Shown: positions 17,362 to 26,828, counted from the first letter of the stretch. The stretch is 64,000 nt of DNA from Rhizobium favelukesii (GCF_000577275.2 NZ_HG916855.1:744001-808000), one strand, 5' to 3'. Notes: generated by a model from the sequence alone, not told the origin. A program made the numbers and translations.

Positions 17362-19104
17362 TCAGCGCATCGTCACCGGCAGCTTGTCCTTATAGGCCAG
17401 AGCGGCGACGGCCGGCATGCTGCTCCAACCCTGTAGCAGCGAACCGCGTCCCCAAGGTGGCGAGAAGTATTCAACCGCTCCCATCCAGCCGTTCTCGAGG
17501 CAGGTCTTCCACCAGCGCAACAGCGGGTAGTCCGCCTCGCCCAGCCCATAGGCGAGGCGCTGCTCCGCGTAAAGGCCTGAGAGATACGGCCAGTCCGAAC
17601 CATTATGGTAGCGGTAGGCGAAATAGGATTTTTCGCGCGTGTCCTTTGGGCGCTTGAACGGTGGGAAGGCGCAAAGCACGCCCCAATCGCCATAGGGCTG
17701 CTCGCTGTTGTTGCGGCTTTCCAGCCTCTCCTGCATCCGGGTGAGCACGGCTTTCGCCCTCTCCGGCGATACCGCATTGAAACGAAGGAGCGTAAGGCTA
17801 TCCAGCGTCAGGTGGTCTTCGACGAAATCCGTCTTCGTTCCATAGTCTGCGTAGGTGCCGCTCGGTTGCAACAGCGCCTCGTCCAGGCAAGCGCGCGCTT
17901 TTTTCGCCACGGCGGTCGCCTCAGAGGCGAGCGACGGGTCAACCAAGCCGCCATGCTGCGCGATGACGTCGAGCGCTCCAATCCACAGGCCGAGATCATA
18001 GGCAACGTATCCATGGCGGTAGACGTTGTCGGCCCAGTCCCGGTCGTGGCGCGGCTTTACTGGCAAGCCGTTTCCAGTCTCGTCGAACCCGCAATAGCGG
18101 TTGAAGATTGCTACCACCTTGTTCCAGTGAAGAGACAGCGGAGAACTGTCGCCGGTTGCGCGGATATAGTCGCCGATCGTCAGGATAAAAAACAGCGGGC
18201 TATCGAAGTGATCGCTCCACCAGTCGCCCGATCGCAGGTGCTCCTCTTTAATCCGCGGATGCGACTGCCGCACCTTTTCCCATTCCTCCGCTTGGGCCGG
18301 CCCTGTCAGAATGACACCGCTCGGCGCCTCTCCGTTCGGCTGGATACCACGCGCGAGAAGATCAATCTGAGCCCGCACCACTTCTGGTTCACGCTCAAGC
18401 AGCGCCTGAAGCGTCCAATAGCCATCACGATAGTAGGTTCGTGCTGGCGCGCTATAGGCCTGACCTGCCGCAAGGCCGGCAAAGTTGCCCTGCTCATCCT
18501 GCCGGATGCTGGAAAGGGCCGCATGCAGGCTCTGCGAGATCATGCTGCGCATCAGCGGCCCAGCCTCTGGCATCGCATCGCAACGGGTCACATAGGCATT
18601 CGCCTCGGCGATCAGCGTTGCCTGGTCCAGATCAAAAGCCCTCTGAGCTTCATTAAGTGTCGCGCCGGCGGTCACGAAAATCCCGTCAGGTCTTTGTTCG
18701 GCGATCACGACGCCCCACCCGGTGCGGGCAATCCTGCGATCGGCGAGCCGTTCGACCCGTTCTCGCTTTGCCAGGCTGCCCCACCAGGCGCAGCGCCGGG
18801 CGGGGATCAGTGTGCGCAGCGTTGCACCTTTCAAGAAGAGCGCAGGGGCCGATTGCGCCACATAGAGGCCTCCGCCGTCCGTTTCCACGCGGTTCGGAGC
18901 ATAGGTGAAGGGTGCGTTCCAGCCGGTAAAGGTGAGATTTGCGAGCCTGCCGGAGCCCCACAGGGAAAGCTCGATCTTACCTTCAGGTCTGCAATCGCCT
19001 TGCAGGCGCGGAGCCATGAAGGGCACGAGGACTGGCTCCACGGTACGAAGTTGCCCGTCGGCGAGGGGTGTCAGAACTTGGGGTTTCGCTTGCGGTGCTG
19101 TCAT
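17362..19104 (-). CDS. six-hairpin glycosidase (amylo-alpha-1,6-glucosidase/GH63-like)
   Basis: A 580-residue cytoplasmic protein. The N-terminal part (1-170) looks like a beta-sandwich. The rest resembles the (alpha/alpha)6 barrel of GH15/GH63-like glucosidases and debranching enzymes, with YYRDGYWTLQALL (224-236), a GDWWSDHFDSPLFF segment and a C-terminal FSPPWGRGSLLQGWS. No signal peptide is present. It overlaps the ROK kinase gene by ATGA, so the two are one operon that ends at the terminator at 17323. Intracellular trimming of the imported oligosaccharide is the likely role; the exact linkage is unknown. Confidence 0.7.
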   Translation of the reverse strand: MTAPQAKPQVLTPLADGQLRTVEPVLVPFMAPRLQGDCRPEGKIELSLWGSGRLANLTFTGWNAPFTYAPNRVETDGGGLYVAQSAPALFLKGATLRTLIPARRCAWWGSLAKRERVERLADRRIARTGWGVVIAEQRPDGIFVTAGATLNEAQRAFDLDQATLIAEANAYVTRCDAMPEAGPLMRSMISQSLHAALSSIRQDEQGNFAGLAAGQAYSAPARTYYRDGYWTLQALLEREPEVVRAQIDLLARGIQPNGEAPSGVILTGPAQAEEWEKVRQSHPRIKEEHLRSGDWWSDHFDSPLFFILTIGDYIRATGDSSPLSLHWNKVVAIFNRYCGFDETGNGLPVKPRHDRDWADNVYRHGYVAYDLGLWIGALDVIAQHGGLVDPSLASEATAVAKKARACLDEALLQPSGTYADYGTKTDFVEDHLTLDSLTLLRFNAVSPERAKAVLTRMQERLESRNNSEQPYGDWGVLCAFPPFKRPKDTREKSYFAYRYHNGSDWPYLSGLYAEQRLAYGLGEADYPLLRWWKTCLENGWMGAVEYFSPPWGRGSLLQGWSSMPAVAALAYKDKLPVTMR

Positions 19105-20105
19105 CGAGCGACCTCCTGTTGTTGACTGTTCTCGAGACTTGCATGGTTGCTCAGGCCGAGCATGAGAGCCCCGAGCATACCGGCTTCCGGTCCGATTCCG
19201 GTGGCCTCTATCTGCGCGGCAAACGGCAGCAACGCAGACATATGCCGTGTCACCGCCTCGACGAAGTCCGGACGTGAGCCGATGCCCCCGCCCAGGACGA
19301 TCATGGCGGGATCAAAGAGAGCCTGCACGGAGGCTATGCCAAGCGAAGCCGATTTTGCGAGCGTCTCGATGACAGCGGCAGCGTCCGCATCTCCCACCGC
19401 AGCGCGGGCGAAAATCTCACTGACTGGTACGGTCCCATCGCCATACAAACCGCGCACCGCAGGCGAATCGACCTGGTCCTCAAACAGACCGGCGCGGGCC
19501 TGCGGTGCAGATTGGTGCGGATCAGCGCCTAGCGGCAACAAGCCAAGTTCACCCGCCCGCCCGTGATAACCGCGGAAAAGCGCGCCACCAACGACAAGCC
19601 CCATGCCGACACCGGTTCCGAAAGCGATGAATGCGAGGGAGCCGCAGTTGCGCCCCTTGCCAAGAGTGGCCTCCGCAAAAGCCGCAAGATTGACGTCGTT
19701 CTCCACCACGACAGGGCAGGGCAGGTTCCGCGCGAGTAGTGCGGCGAGGGGGCGATCGGCGGGAATTGCCAGGTGCGGCGAAAGCGAAGCAAGCCCCGTC
19801 GACGGCGAGACTGCGCTCGGTATGCCGACAACAGTCTTGCGCAAAGGGCCCTGATCGCGATGGCGCTGCAGCAGGGACAAAACCATGCGCGGAATCTGCG
19901 TGAGGACTGGGGCATCGGCACCGTGTTTGGTCGGCTCTTCGACCGTTGCCAGAATCCGTCCCTGAAGATCGGCAAGACCCGCAAGGACCTTCGTGCCCCC
20001 CAGGTCCACGCCGGCAACGACACCTTGAACCGCACTCGCCTCGTCTGCCCGATGGCTGCGATCTGCCTGTCGCAAGCCGTACGCAATGGTTGAAATATTT
20101 GACAA
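19101..20105 (-). CDS. ROK family sugar kinase (no helix-turn-helix)
   Basis: A 334-residue ROK protein when started at TTG 20105. That codon has GAAGGA 6 bases upstream and gives a normal ROK kinase length; no ATG fits. The phosphate motif is AGVDLGGTKVLAGL, the sugar-binding and catalytic region is VVENDVNLAAFAEA, and GIPSAVSP and GGGIGSRP follow the fold. The zinc motif CxCGxxGC is missing, as in the neighbouring ROK regulator. With no DNA-binding domain it is probably a sugar or sugar-acid kinase acting on the released monosaccharide. It diverges from the ROK regulator over a shared operator (20128-20144). Confidence 0.82.
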   Translation of the reverse strand: MSNISTIAYGLRQADRSHRADEASAVQGVVAGVDLGGTKVLAGLADLQGRILATVEEPTKHGADAPVLTQIPRMVLSLLQRHRDQGPLRKTVVGIPSAVSPSTGLASLSPHLAIPADRPLAALLARNLPCPVVVENDVNLAAFAEATLGKGRNCGSLAFIAFGTGVGMGLVVGGALFRGYHGRAGELGLLPLGADPHQSAPQARAGLFEDQVDSPAVRGLYGDGTVPVSEIFARAAVGDADAAAVIETLAKSASLGIASVQALFDPAMIVLGGGIGSRPDFVEAVTRHMSALLPFAAQIEATGIGPEAGMLGALMLGLSNHASLENSQQQEVAR

Positions 20106-20127
20106 ACCTAGTCCTTCGCGATATTTG

Positions 20128-20144
20128 TTCGGCAGGTTGACGAA
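20128..20144. promoter_or_regulatory. putative ROK operator, site 3
   Basis: TTCGGCA-GGT-TGACGAA: 17-bp palindrome with one mismatch, located between the divergent ROK kinase (start 20105) and ROK regulator (start 20260). It would allow autoregulation. Confidence 0.75.
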
Positions 20145-20259
20145 TTTATTATGGCTGCGCCCCTGAACTGTCAACAAGCAGTTTGAAATCGGCGGGCTTT
20201 CATGGAAAAAGCAAGCACAGTGCGACGATGAAAAACGGATCTGGCGAGATAGCTCGAAT

Positions 20260-21462
20260 ATGGCATTAACCGAAAACGCGCCTCCCGTATTGCGGCAGAT
20301 CTCCGTTCGCGCTGTCATGGATGTTCTGCTTCACGCCGGCCCCACGTCGCGCGCGGAACTTTCCAAGATCACCGGCCTTTCCAAGCAGACGATGTCGGAG
20401 GTCATCCGGACGCTGGAGGAGGGTGGCTGGGTTCGAGAAAAAGGGGTCACCAGCGGCCGCATCGGCCGCACCGCCATTACCTATGAGGTCAATGGCGATG
20501 CCGGCTACGCCGTCGGCGTCGACATGGGCGCGACGACAACGCGCATCGTTCTTGGCAATATTGTCGGAAATGTTGTTCGTGAAATCGACTTTCCGACCGA
20601 CCGCCGTGGCGGCTATCACCTGATCGATCAGGCCGAGGCAATGCTGTCGAAACTGCTTGCGGATATGGGTATCGCCCGCGAGCTTGTGCTCGTGACGGCG
20701 ATAGCGACACCCGGTGTCGTCGATCCAGCCACGGGTGCGCTCTCCATGGCGCCGAACCTGGCCGATATCGGCGGCATCGATATCGCCACGACGCTCAGCG
20801 AAAGACTTGGCTGTCCCGTCGTGCTTGAAAACGATGTCAATGCAGCGGTGATAGGCGAGTCCTGGCAGGGATGCGCAACCGCGATCGATACCGTCGCTTT
20901 CATATCACTGGGGACAGGTATCGGACTGGGCGTGCTGCAGGATGGCAAGCTGATGCGCGGCGCAAGCGGAGCGGCCGGCGAAATCTCCTATATGCCGTTT
21001 GGCGCAGATCCCTATGCTGAGGAAAGCCTTGAACGCGGCGCCCTGGAATGCGCGATCGCGGCTCGCGGGATCAGCGACCTGTATGCTCGTTCCGGCGGTG
21101 CCAAGGAGACCTCCGTACGTGACATTCTGGCACTTGCCGACAAGGGCGATCCGCTTGCGATGGACGTCATCGGCAAAGCGTCCGACATCGCCGCACTCCT
21201 TGTTGTGTCCGTCAATGCAATCGTGGATCCCAAGGCCGTCGTTCTGGGTGGTAGCATTGGCCGCCATCCACTGATCGTCGAGCGTGTTCGGCAAGGCATT
21301 GCAAAAGCCAGTCGTCGCACCATCGATGTCAAAGCCAGTGTTCTTGGCGGCCGTGCGACACTCCTGGGGGCGCTTGCCATCGGTCTGAACCACGTTCACA
21401 ATCTGCTTTTCTCCCCTCAGGCCCTGCCGGAGCTGCGGCGCCTACCGCCGCCACCGCTTTAA
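20260..21462 (+). CDS. ROK family transcriptional repressor
   Basis: A 400-residue NagC/XylR-type regulator. The N-terminal winged HTH is GPTSRAELSKITGLSKQTMS then EVIRTLEEGGWV (27-58). The ROK domain has GVDMGATTTRIVLG, VLENDVNAAVIGE and a C-terminal GGSIGRHP. The CxCGxxGC zinc motif is absent. It is flanked by the two arms of the oligosaccharide locus, all of whose units carry the 17-bp palindrome TTCGTCA-N3-TGACGAA upstream, so this protein is the likely binder. Sugar or phosphosugar would be the inducer. This is inference from position and motif. Confidence 0.9.
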   Translation: MALTENAPPVLRQISVRAVMDVLLHAGPTSRAELSKITGLSKQTMSEVIRTLEEGGWVREKGVTSGRIGRTAITYEVNGDAGYAVGVDMGATTTRIVLGNIVGNVVREIDFPTDRRGGYHLIDQAEAMLSKLLADMGIARELVLVTAIATPGVVDPATGALSMAPNLADIGGIDIATTLSERLGCPVVLENDVNAAVIGESWQGCATAIDTVAFISLGTGIGLGVLQDGKLMRGASGAAGEISYMPFGADPYAEESLERGALECAIAARGISDLYARSGGAKETSVRDILALADKGDPLAMDVIGKASDIAALLVVSVNAIVDPKAVVLGGSIGRHPLIVERVRQGIAKASRRTIDVKASVLGGRATLLGALAIGLNHVHNLLFSPQALPELRRLPPPPL

Positions 21463-21571
21463 TCCTCAGGCCATTCTTTGGCCTAGAGTGCCAGCCAACC
21501 GGGCATATTTTGCACGAGCCTATCCCTGTGCTTTCAGAGAACGCACTGACCAGCTTTTGGAGAAAATTACG

Positions 21572-21588
21572 TTCGTCATCTTGACGAA
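21572..21588. promoter_or_regulatory. putative ROK operator, site 4 (perfect)
   Basis: TTCGTCA-TCT-TGACGAA: a perfect 17-bp palindrome 97 bases before the ABC ATPase start. It is the best match of the four sites. Confidence 0.8.
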
Positions 21589-21685
21589 CTAATTGGTTCC
21601 ACGCAAACTGCGGTCAAATTTGAAGGAGGCATCCGATCAATCGGCGTGCCTGCGCTGCAGATGGTTGCATTGAAGGAAGCGTTTC

Positions 21686-22801
21686 ATGGCTGGTCTCCAA
21701 TTGAACGACATCAAGAAGAGCTTCGGCCATCATGCGATCCTTCATGGTATCGATCTCGATGTAGGAGAGGGTGAGTTCGTTGTGCTCGTTGGCCCTTCCG
21801 GTTGCGGCAAGTCGACATTGCTTCGACTTATCGCCGGCCTTGAAAGCGCCAGCTCCGGTCAGATCATCATTGACAACGACGATGTCACGACGGCGCCCCC
21901 AGGCGATCGCGGGATTGCGATGGTGTTTCAATCCTACGCCTTGTACCCGCACATGACGGTTGCAAAGAACCTTTCCTTCGGCCTCGAGAACCTCAAGATG
22001 AACCGCGCAGAGATCGATCAGCGGGTGATGGAAGCGGCAAGGATGCTGGCGATCGAGCCTCTCCTCGATCGACGCCCTAAGCAGCTCTCGGGTGGTCAAC
22101 GGCAACGGGTGGCTATCGGCCGCGCGATCGTCAGGAATCCCAAACTGTTCTTGTTCGATGAACCGTTGTCCAATCTAGATGCTGCGCTTCGCGTGCAGAC
22201 GCGGGGCGAGATCAGCCGCCTGCACAAGCGGCTGGGCGCGACGATGGTCTATGTGACGCACGACCAGATTGAAGCCATGACAATGGCGGATCGCATCGTC
22301 GTCCTGAATGCCGGTCGCGTCGAACAGATCGGCACCCCACTGGAACTATTCGCCGCGCCGGCCAACAAGTTCGTTGCGGGCTTCATCGGTTCGCCGCAGA
22401 TGAACTTCTTCGAGGGCACGCTGCTTTGCTCGGGACCGGGTGGCGTCGCGGTGGAAGTGCCGGGCTTCGAGGTCGTAAATCTGCCCGTCGAAGCTGCAAA
22501 TGCGGTGCCTGGACAAGCCGTTATCCTCGGCGTGCGGCCGAGCCATTTTGAACTTGTCAAGGATGGCGGGGCAAACGGGCTTGCGGTCCGTTTCAACGTC
22601 GACTACGCCGAGAGTATCGGAACCGACACCTATGTCTACGGCAAGCTCGAAGGAAGCGAGACTGCGACGATCGCCCATTTGTCGGACCACGTCGCTGTAG
22701 AAGATCAGTCGTCCCTTTCGCTGGCTGTACAGCCGCAACGGGTTCATCTCTTTGATTCAGAAAGCAGCGTCAATCTGAACAGGGCAACTTTTGCCGGTTG
22801 A
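21686..22801 (+). CDS. ABC transporter ATP-binding protein (MsmX/UgpC type)
   Basis: A 371-residue sugar-importer ATPase. Walker A is GPSGCGKST (36-44), the signature LSGGQRQR (134-141), Walker B LFLFDEP (154-160), and a C-terminal TOBE regulatory domain covers about 240-371. GAAGGAAG precedes the ATG. No permease is adjacent, so it most likely powers the importer at 14242-17248, with which it shares the 17-bp operator motif. Confidence 0.93.
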   Translation: MAGLQLNDIKKSFGHHAILHGIDLDVGEGEFVVLVGPSGCGKSTLLRLIAGLESASSGQIIIDNDDVTTAPPGDRGIAMVFQSYALYPHMTVAKNLSFGLENLKMNRAEIDQRVMEAARMLAIEPLLDRRPKQLSGGQRQRVAIGRAIVRNPKLFLFDEPLSNLDAALRVQTRGEISRLHKRLGATMVYVTHDQIEAMTMADRIVVLNAGRVEQIGTPLELFAAPANKFVAGFIGSPQMNFFEGTLLCSGPGGVAVEVPGFEVVNLPVEAANAVPGQAVILGVRPSHFELVKDGGANGLAVRFNVDYAESIGTDTYVYGKLEGSETATIAHLSDHVAVEDQSSLSLAVQPQRVHLFDSESSVNLNRATFAG

Positions 22802-23007
22802 TGATCCGCCGCGAACCCGCACGATCATGTGCATGGAGCCGCACGGCGCTCGGCGATCGTGGTCTTTCACTGTTGTGGGGCTCAAATCAACAGGACATCA
22901 GGTCGGAACATCGAAATCAACCAACCCGCAGCGCTTCGTGGGGCGCTGTCTCATGGCTTGATGCGTGGTGGCCATTTGTCGAAGAGCGATTGCGAATTGC
23001 CCTTCTC

Positions 23008-23499
23008 TCATGCCTTCCCGTCGGAATGATCGCCAGCGTTCAGCGGCACGAACAATCCGAGTTTAACATCCCTCAACACGACATTGGTGTGCATGCGGCG
23101 GATCTGGGGATTTTCCTTCATGATCAAGGCGGCGACGTCGTCGTAGTGTTCGACGTCCCGGGCCGTGATGATCGCGATCAAATCCACCGCTCCAGTCACA
23201 TAGTAGACCTGCTGAATGTGATCCTGCTTTTCTGCCCAAAGACGGAACTTCGCCAGCGCATCGTAATTGTCCCGCTCGATCTCCATCCCGACGATAAACA
23301 CCATCGATGTTCCCGTCGCCTTCCGATCGACCACGGCGACCTCCGCCCTGATGATTCCATCTTCGCGCAGGCGCTTCAATCGCCTCTGCACGGCCGAGAC
23401 AGACAATCCGACCTGTTCGGCAATGGTTTCGGCCTTAAGCTGACAGTCGCGCTGAACGATATCAAGAATGTCACGGTCGAAACGATCCAATTGTTCCAT
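23008..23499 (-). CDS. Lrp/AsnC family transcriptional regulator
   Basis: A 163-residue protein with the Lrp N-terminal HTH (LDRFDRDILDIVQRDCQLKA, then QVGLSVSAVQRRLKRLREDG) and a C-terminal RAM/AsnC ligand domain (VYYVTGAVDLIAIITARDVEHY). It is divergent from an amino-acid ABC importer. A perfect 23-bp palindrome lies between them at 23567-23589. Members of this family bind amino acids and regulate adjacent transport and catabolic genes; here the expected target is the importer plus homocysteine S-methyltransferase. Confidence 0.93.
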   Translation of the reverse strand: MEQLDRFDRDILDIVQRDCQLKAETIAEQVGLSVSAVQRRLKRLREDGIIRAEVAVVDRKATGTSMVFIVGMEIERDNYDALAKFRLWAEKQDHIQQVYYVTGAVDLIAIITARDVEHYDDVAALIMKENPQIRRMHTNVVLRDVKLGLFVPLNAGDHSDGKA

Positions 23500-23566
23500 T
23501 GCTTCCAGTCCAATTGTCGCTGCAGGACATCATGTATTCTGCCGCAGTTGACGCGCGAGAAAGATT

Positions 23567-23589
23567 ATTTTGCACAAATTGTGCAAAAT
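23567..23589. promoter_or_regulatory. perfect palindromic operator of the Lrp-type regulator
   Basis: ATTTTGCACAA, one central A, then TTGTGCAAAAT: 11-base arms with no mismatch. It lies 68 bases before the Lrp-type start and 75 bases before the ABC ATPase start, as expected for a divergent Lrp/AsnC operator. Confidence 0.85.
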
Positions 23590-23663
23590 AGGTGAAAAAT
23601 TCGCGAAAAAGCCGCGCAATTTTATCATTATCCTCCGCAAACTCAATGCAGCCGGAACCCCGC

Positions 23664-24443
23664 ATGTCAGATCAACCCTTTCTTTCTCTTCGTGTCGATG
23701 ACCTTCATAAAAGCTTTGGCTCGCAACAGGTTCTCAAGGGTGTCTCGGCGCGGGCCCATAAGTCGGATGTGATTTCGATCATCGGCTCGTCAGGCTCCGG
23801 CAAGAGCACGTTTCTCAGATGTATCAATTTTCTCGAAACGCCAGACCGTGGCCGCATTGCCGTGAACGGTGAGGAGATCGCGATGAAGATGGGCCGCAGC
23901 GGCCGGCTGCAGCCACGCAGCTGGCGGCAGATCGAACGGCTGCGGACCGGATTGGGGATGGTCTTTCAGAGTTTCAATCTGTGGGCCCATCGCACGGTTC
24001 TGGAAAATGTCATCGAGGCGCCGGTGCACGTCATGGGCATTTCGCGCCGCGAGGCCGTCGAAAAGGCTGAAGCCTTGCTTCACAAGGTTGGCCTCTTTGA
24101 AAAGCGCGACACCTACCCCGCTTTCCTCTCCGGCGGTCAGCAGCAGCGCGCGGCGATTGCCAGGGCGCTATGCGTAGATCCCGCTGTCATGCTGTTCGAC
24201 GAGCCGACATCGGCACTTGATCCGGAGCTCGTTGGCGAAGTCCTTAAAGTCATCCGCGATCTCGCAGAAGAAGGCCGAACCATGCTGATTGTCACGCATG
24301 AAATGCGCTTCGCGCGGGATGTATCGAACCGTGTCCTCTTTCTGCATCAGGGACGGATCGAGGAGGAAGGCCCGCCCGAGCAAATATTTGGAGCGCCCGT
24401 TAGCGCCCGCTGTCGGGAGTTCACCGGCTTGCGCGCCCCCTAA
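23664..24443 (+). CDS. polar amino-acid ABC transporter ATP-binding protein (HisP/GlnQ type)
   Basis: A 259-residue ATPase from the ATG at 23664. Walker A is GSSGSGKST (41-49), signature LSGGQQQR (154-161), Walker B VMLFDEP (174-180), and the HisP-type [18 protein letters not shown] (98-115) is present. In-frame ATGs upstream would add non-conserved residues. First gene of an operon with a binding protein, two permeases and a methyltransferase. The Lrp operator is directly upstream. Confidence 0.93.
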   Translation: MSDQPFLSLRVDDLHKSFGSQQVLKGVSARAHKSDVISIIGSSGSGKSTFLRCINFLETPDRGRIAVNGEEIAMKMGRSGRLQPRSWRQIERLRTGLGMVFQSFNLWAHRTVLENVIEAPVHVMGISRREAVEKAEALLHKVGLFEKRDTYPAFLSGGQQQRAAIARALCVDPAVMLFDEPTSALDPELVGEVLKVIRDLAEEGRTMLIVTHEMRFARDVSNRVLFLHQGRIEEEGPPEQIFGAPVSARCREFTGLRAP

Positions 24444-24492
24444 TGCGCGAACCGAGCTGTCGTCGATAACACAAACCAGGAGAATCCTGCGA

Positions 24493-25266
24493 ATGAAACT
24501 GCTCCCCACGCTTCTTGCCGGCGCAGCACTTGCGCTTTCCGCCATCACGGCGCAGGCAGAAGTCCGCTTCGGCGTCATGAATGAATCCTATCCGCCTTTC
24601 TTTGCCAAGGATGCCTCGGGCCATTGGCAGGGATGGGAAATCGACCTTATGGACGCTGTCTGCGAAGCAATGAAGGAGAAATGCTCGATCGTCGACATTT
24701 CATGGGATGGTCTCATTCCGGCTCTTGAGAGCAAGAAGTTCGACGTGATCTGGTCATCGATGTCGAACACGGCGGAACGCTCGAAGGTGATCGACTTCAC
24801 CGACAAGTACTACAACACCCCGAGCAGCCTGATCGGTCCCAAAGACCAGAAGCCGGGCGCAACCGCCGATGACGTGCAGGGAAAGACGATTGGCATTCAG
24901 GTGTCGACGATCCAATCGGAATACTACAAGAAGTATTTTGCCAAGGTTGCGCAGGAAAAGACCTACCAAACACTCGACGAGGCTTTTCAGGATCTCGCGT
25001 CCGGCCGCATCGACTATGTCTTTGGTGATTTTCTGGCGCTTGACGCTTTCCTCAAAAGTGACGGGGGAAAGGATTGCTGCGCCAGGACGGGGGACGTCGC
25101 CGACGACAAGGAGGTTCTCGGAGCTGGAGTTGCGGGTGGTTTGCGTAAGGAAGACACGCAGCTGAAAGCCAAGTTGAATGCGGCCATCGCCGCCGTCCGT
25201 GTTAGCGGCAAATATGACGCCATCACCAAGAAATACTTCGATTTCGACATCTACGGCGCAAAGTAA
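24493..25266 (+). CDS. amino-acid ABC transporter substrate-binding protein (family 3)
   Basis: A 257-residue periplasmic protein. The signal peptide (1-22, ending ITAQA) precedes EVRFGVMNESYPPFFAKDAS. Family-3 motifs are GWEIDLMDAVCEAM, DVIWSSMSNTAERSKVIDFT and the GKTIGIQVSTIQ lobe. AGGAG lies upstream at acceptable spacing. It binds a polar amino acid or related compound. The presence of a homocysteine S-methyltransferase in the same unit makes a methylated sulfur compound such as S-methylmethionine a reasonable guess, not a demonstrated ligand. Confidence 0.93.
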   Translation: MKLLPTLLAGAALALSAITAQAEVRFGVMNESYPPFFAKDASGHWQGWEIDLMDAVCEAMKEKCSIVDISWDGLIPALESKKFDVIWSSMSNTAERSKVIDFTDKYYNTPSSLIGPKDQKPGATADDVQGKTIGIQVSTIQSEYYKKYFAKVAQEKTYQTLDEAFQDLASGRIDYVFGDFLALDAFLKSDGGKDCCARTGDVADDKEVLGAGVAGGLRKEDTQLKAKLNAAIAAVRVSGKYDAITKKYFDFDIYGAK

Positions 25267-25278
25267 GCAATCTGAACG

Positions 25279-26004
25279 ATGGCGACCACGCAACATAGTG
25301 TTCTGGACCTTTTATCGCCCTATCCTCCGGGATGGGGTGGAGTTCTCCTGGCAGGTGCCGCCTCCACGGTCGCCATCTCAGCCTGTGCCTTCGCCGTCGG
25401 CCTGTTGCTCGGCACGGGCGGCGCCATCGGAAAGCTTTCGGGCAATCGCATGTTCCGCCTGCTGCTCGATCTCTATACCACGGTGATGCGCGCTGTTCCC
25501 GAGCTGATCCTGATCGTCGGGCTCTATTACGCGGGCACGGATGGCCTTAACCGGCTGCTCGCTGCGTTGAACCTGCCGCCAATCACTGTGAACGGCTTCA
25601 TCGCAGCCGTCGCTGTGCTGGGCTTCGTGCAGGGTGCGTACATGACAGAGGTGCTGCGCGGTGCGATCCTCGCCATTCCAGCTGGCCAGATCGAGGCTGC
25701 CAAGGCCTTCGGCATGGGACCCGTGTTGAGGTTTCGCCGCGTCTTGCTGCCGGCGCTTTTGCCAAATGCGCTGCCAGGTCTTGCCAATTTGTGGATGTCA
25801 ATCACAAAGGACAGTGCGCTGGTCGCTGTCGTCGGTTATCAGGAGCTGGCGCTCGCCACCCGTCTTGCCGGGGCAAGCACCAAACATTACTTCGTCTTTT
25901 TCCTTGCCTCAGCCCTTCTTTACCTCGCCATCACGCTCGTTTCCAATCTTGCCCTTAAACTGGTCGAGGGGCGTGTACGGCAGGGACAACCAAGCCTTGC
26001 CTGA
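25279..26004 (+). CDS. amino-acid ABC transporter permease (HisQ type)
   Basis: A 241-residue inner-membrane protein with about five spans. The characteristic loop is GAYMTEVLRGAILAIPAGQIEAAKAFG followed by RRVLLPALLPNALPG. It starts 12 bases after the binding-protein gene and pairs with the next permease. Confidence 0.92.
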   Translation: MATTQHSVLDLLSPYPPGWGGVLLAGAASTVAISACAFAVGLLLGTGGAIGKLSGNRMFRLLLDLYTTVMRAVPELILIVGLYYAGTDGLNRLLAALNLPPITVNGFIAAVAVLGFVQGAYMTEVLRGAILAIPAGQIEAAKAFGMGPVLRFRRVLLPALLPNALPGLANLWMSITKDSALVAVVGYQELALATRLAGASTKHYFVFFLASALLYLAITLVSNLALKLVEGRVRQGQPSLA

Positions 26005-26014
26005 AGAAAGCGCT

Positions 26015-26704
26015 ATGAGTTTCACCTGGATCTCTTCCTACTTTCCGCTGCTTTTGACGGGCGCCTGGCAGACTGTTTCGTTGCTGGCGATCTCCGTGGT
26101 GTTCGGGTTCATCATCGCCATAGGTCTCGCCTTCGCACAGGTCAGCGGCGGCAGATTTATGCGGCTCTTCGCCCGCAGCTACTGCACCTTTTTGCGCGGC
26201 ACACCGTTGCTGATACAGCTATGGCTCCTCTACTACGGGATCGGCTCGCTATTGCCCCTGGTCCCCGGCATCCGCCAAAGCCTTTTCTGGCCAATCTTGC
26301 GCGAGGGCTTCTTCTTCGCAGCCGTAAGTTTTACGCTGAACTATGCCGCCTATGAGGCGGAGGTGTTGCGCGGTGCACTGCTTGCCGTTCCCAAAGGCGA
26401 GCTCGAAGCCGGCCGAGCCTTTGGCCTGTCGCCCTTCACACTCACCCGCCGCATCTGGCTGCCACGCGCTATCCGGATCGCCCTGCCAACCATAGCAGGA
26501 GAGATCGTCATGCAGCTCAAGGCGACGCCGCTTGCCTTTACGATTACGGTGATGGATCTCTACGCCGTGGCAAACAAGGTTCGACAGGACACGCTGCTCG
26601 TCTACGAACCGTTGCTCGTCGTCACCCTCTTCTATCTCGCTCTGACCGCATTGATCTCCCGCGTCTTTCGAGCTGTCGAAGGGCAGGTGCCGGTTCGACG
26701 TTAG
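26015..26704 (+). CDS. amino-acid ABC transporter permease (HisM type)
   Basis: A 229-residue inner-membrane protein beginning at the ATG at 26015, 10 bases after the HisQ-type stop, with GAAGAAAG upstream. The loop is AAYEAEVLRGALLAVPKGELEAGRAFG followed by RRIWLPRAIRIALP. It completes the importer. Confidence 0.92.
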   Translation: MSFTWISSYFPLLLTGAWQTVSLLAISVVFGFIIAIGLAFAQVSGGRFMRLFARSYCTFLRGTPLLIQLWLLYYGIGSLLPLVPGIRQSLFWPILREGFFFAAVSFTLNYAAYEAEVLRGALLAVPKGELEAGRAFGLSPFTLTRRIWLPRAIRIALPTIAGEIVMQLKATPLAFTITVMDLYAVANKVRQDTLLVYEPLLVVTLFYLALTALISRVFRAVEGQVPVRR

Positions 26705-26828
26705 GTCACACGAAAAGGCACTGGCCCTGATCCCTTGTGCGCGCCGACGCGAACTGCGCACACCTCACCCACTTTGTTATGAAAAGCTCGCCGCTGCCGA
26801 CGGCGACCGCCTGAATGGAGACCTCCTC

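Noticed and set aside
17605..19125. A 506-codon open frame on the plus strand opposite the glycosidase
   Set aside because: It is an antisense shadow of a well-conserved high-GC gene; no ribosome site or family motif, and the minus-strand protein is clearly real.
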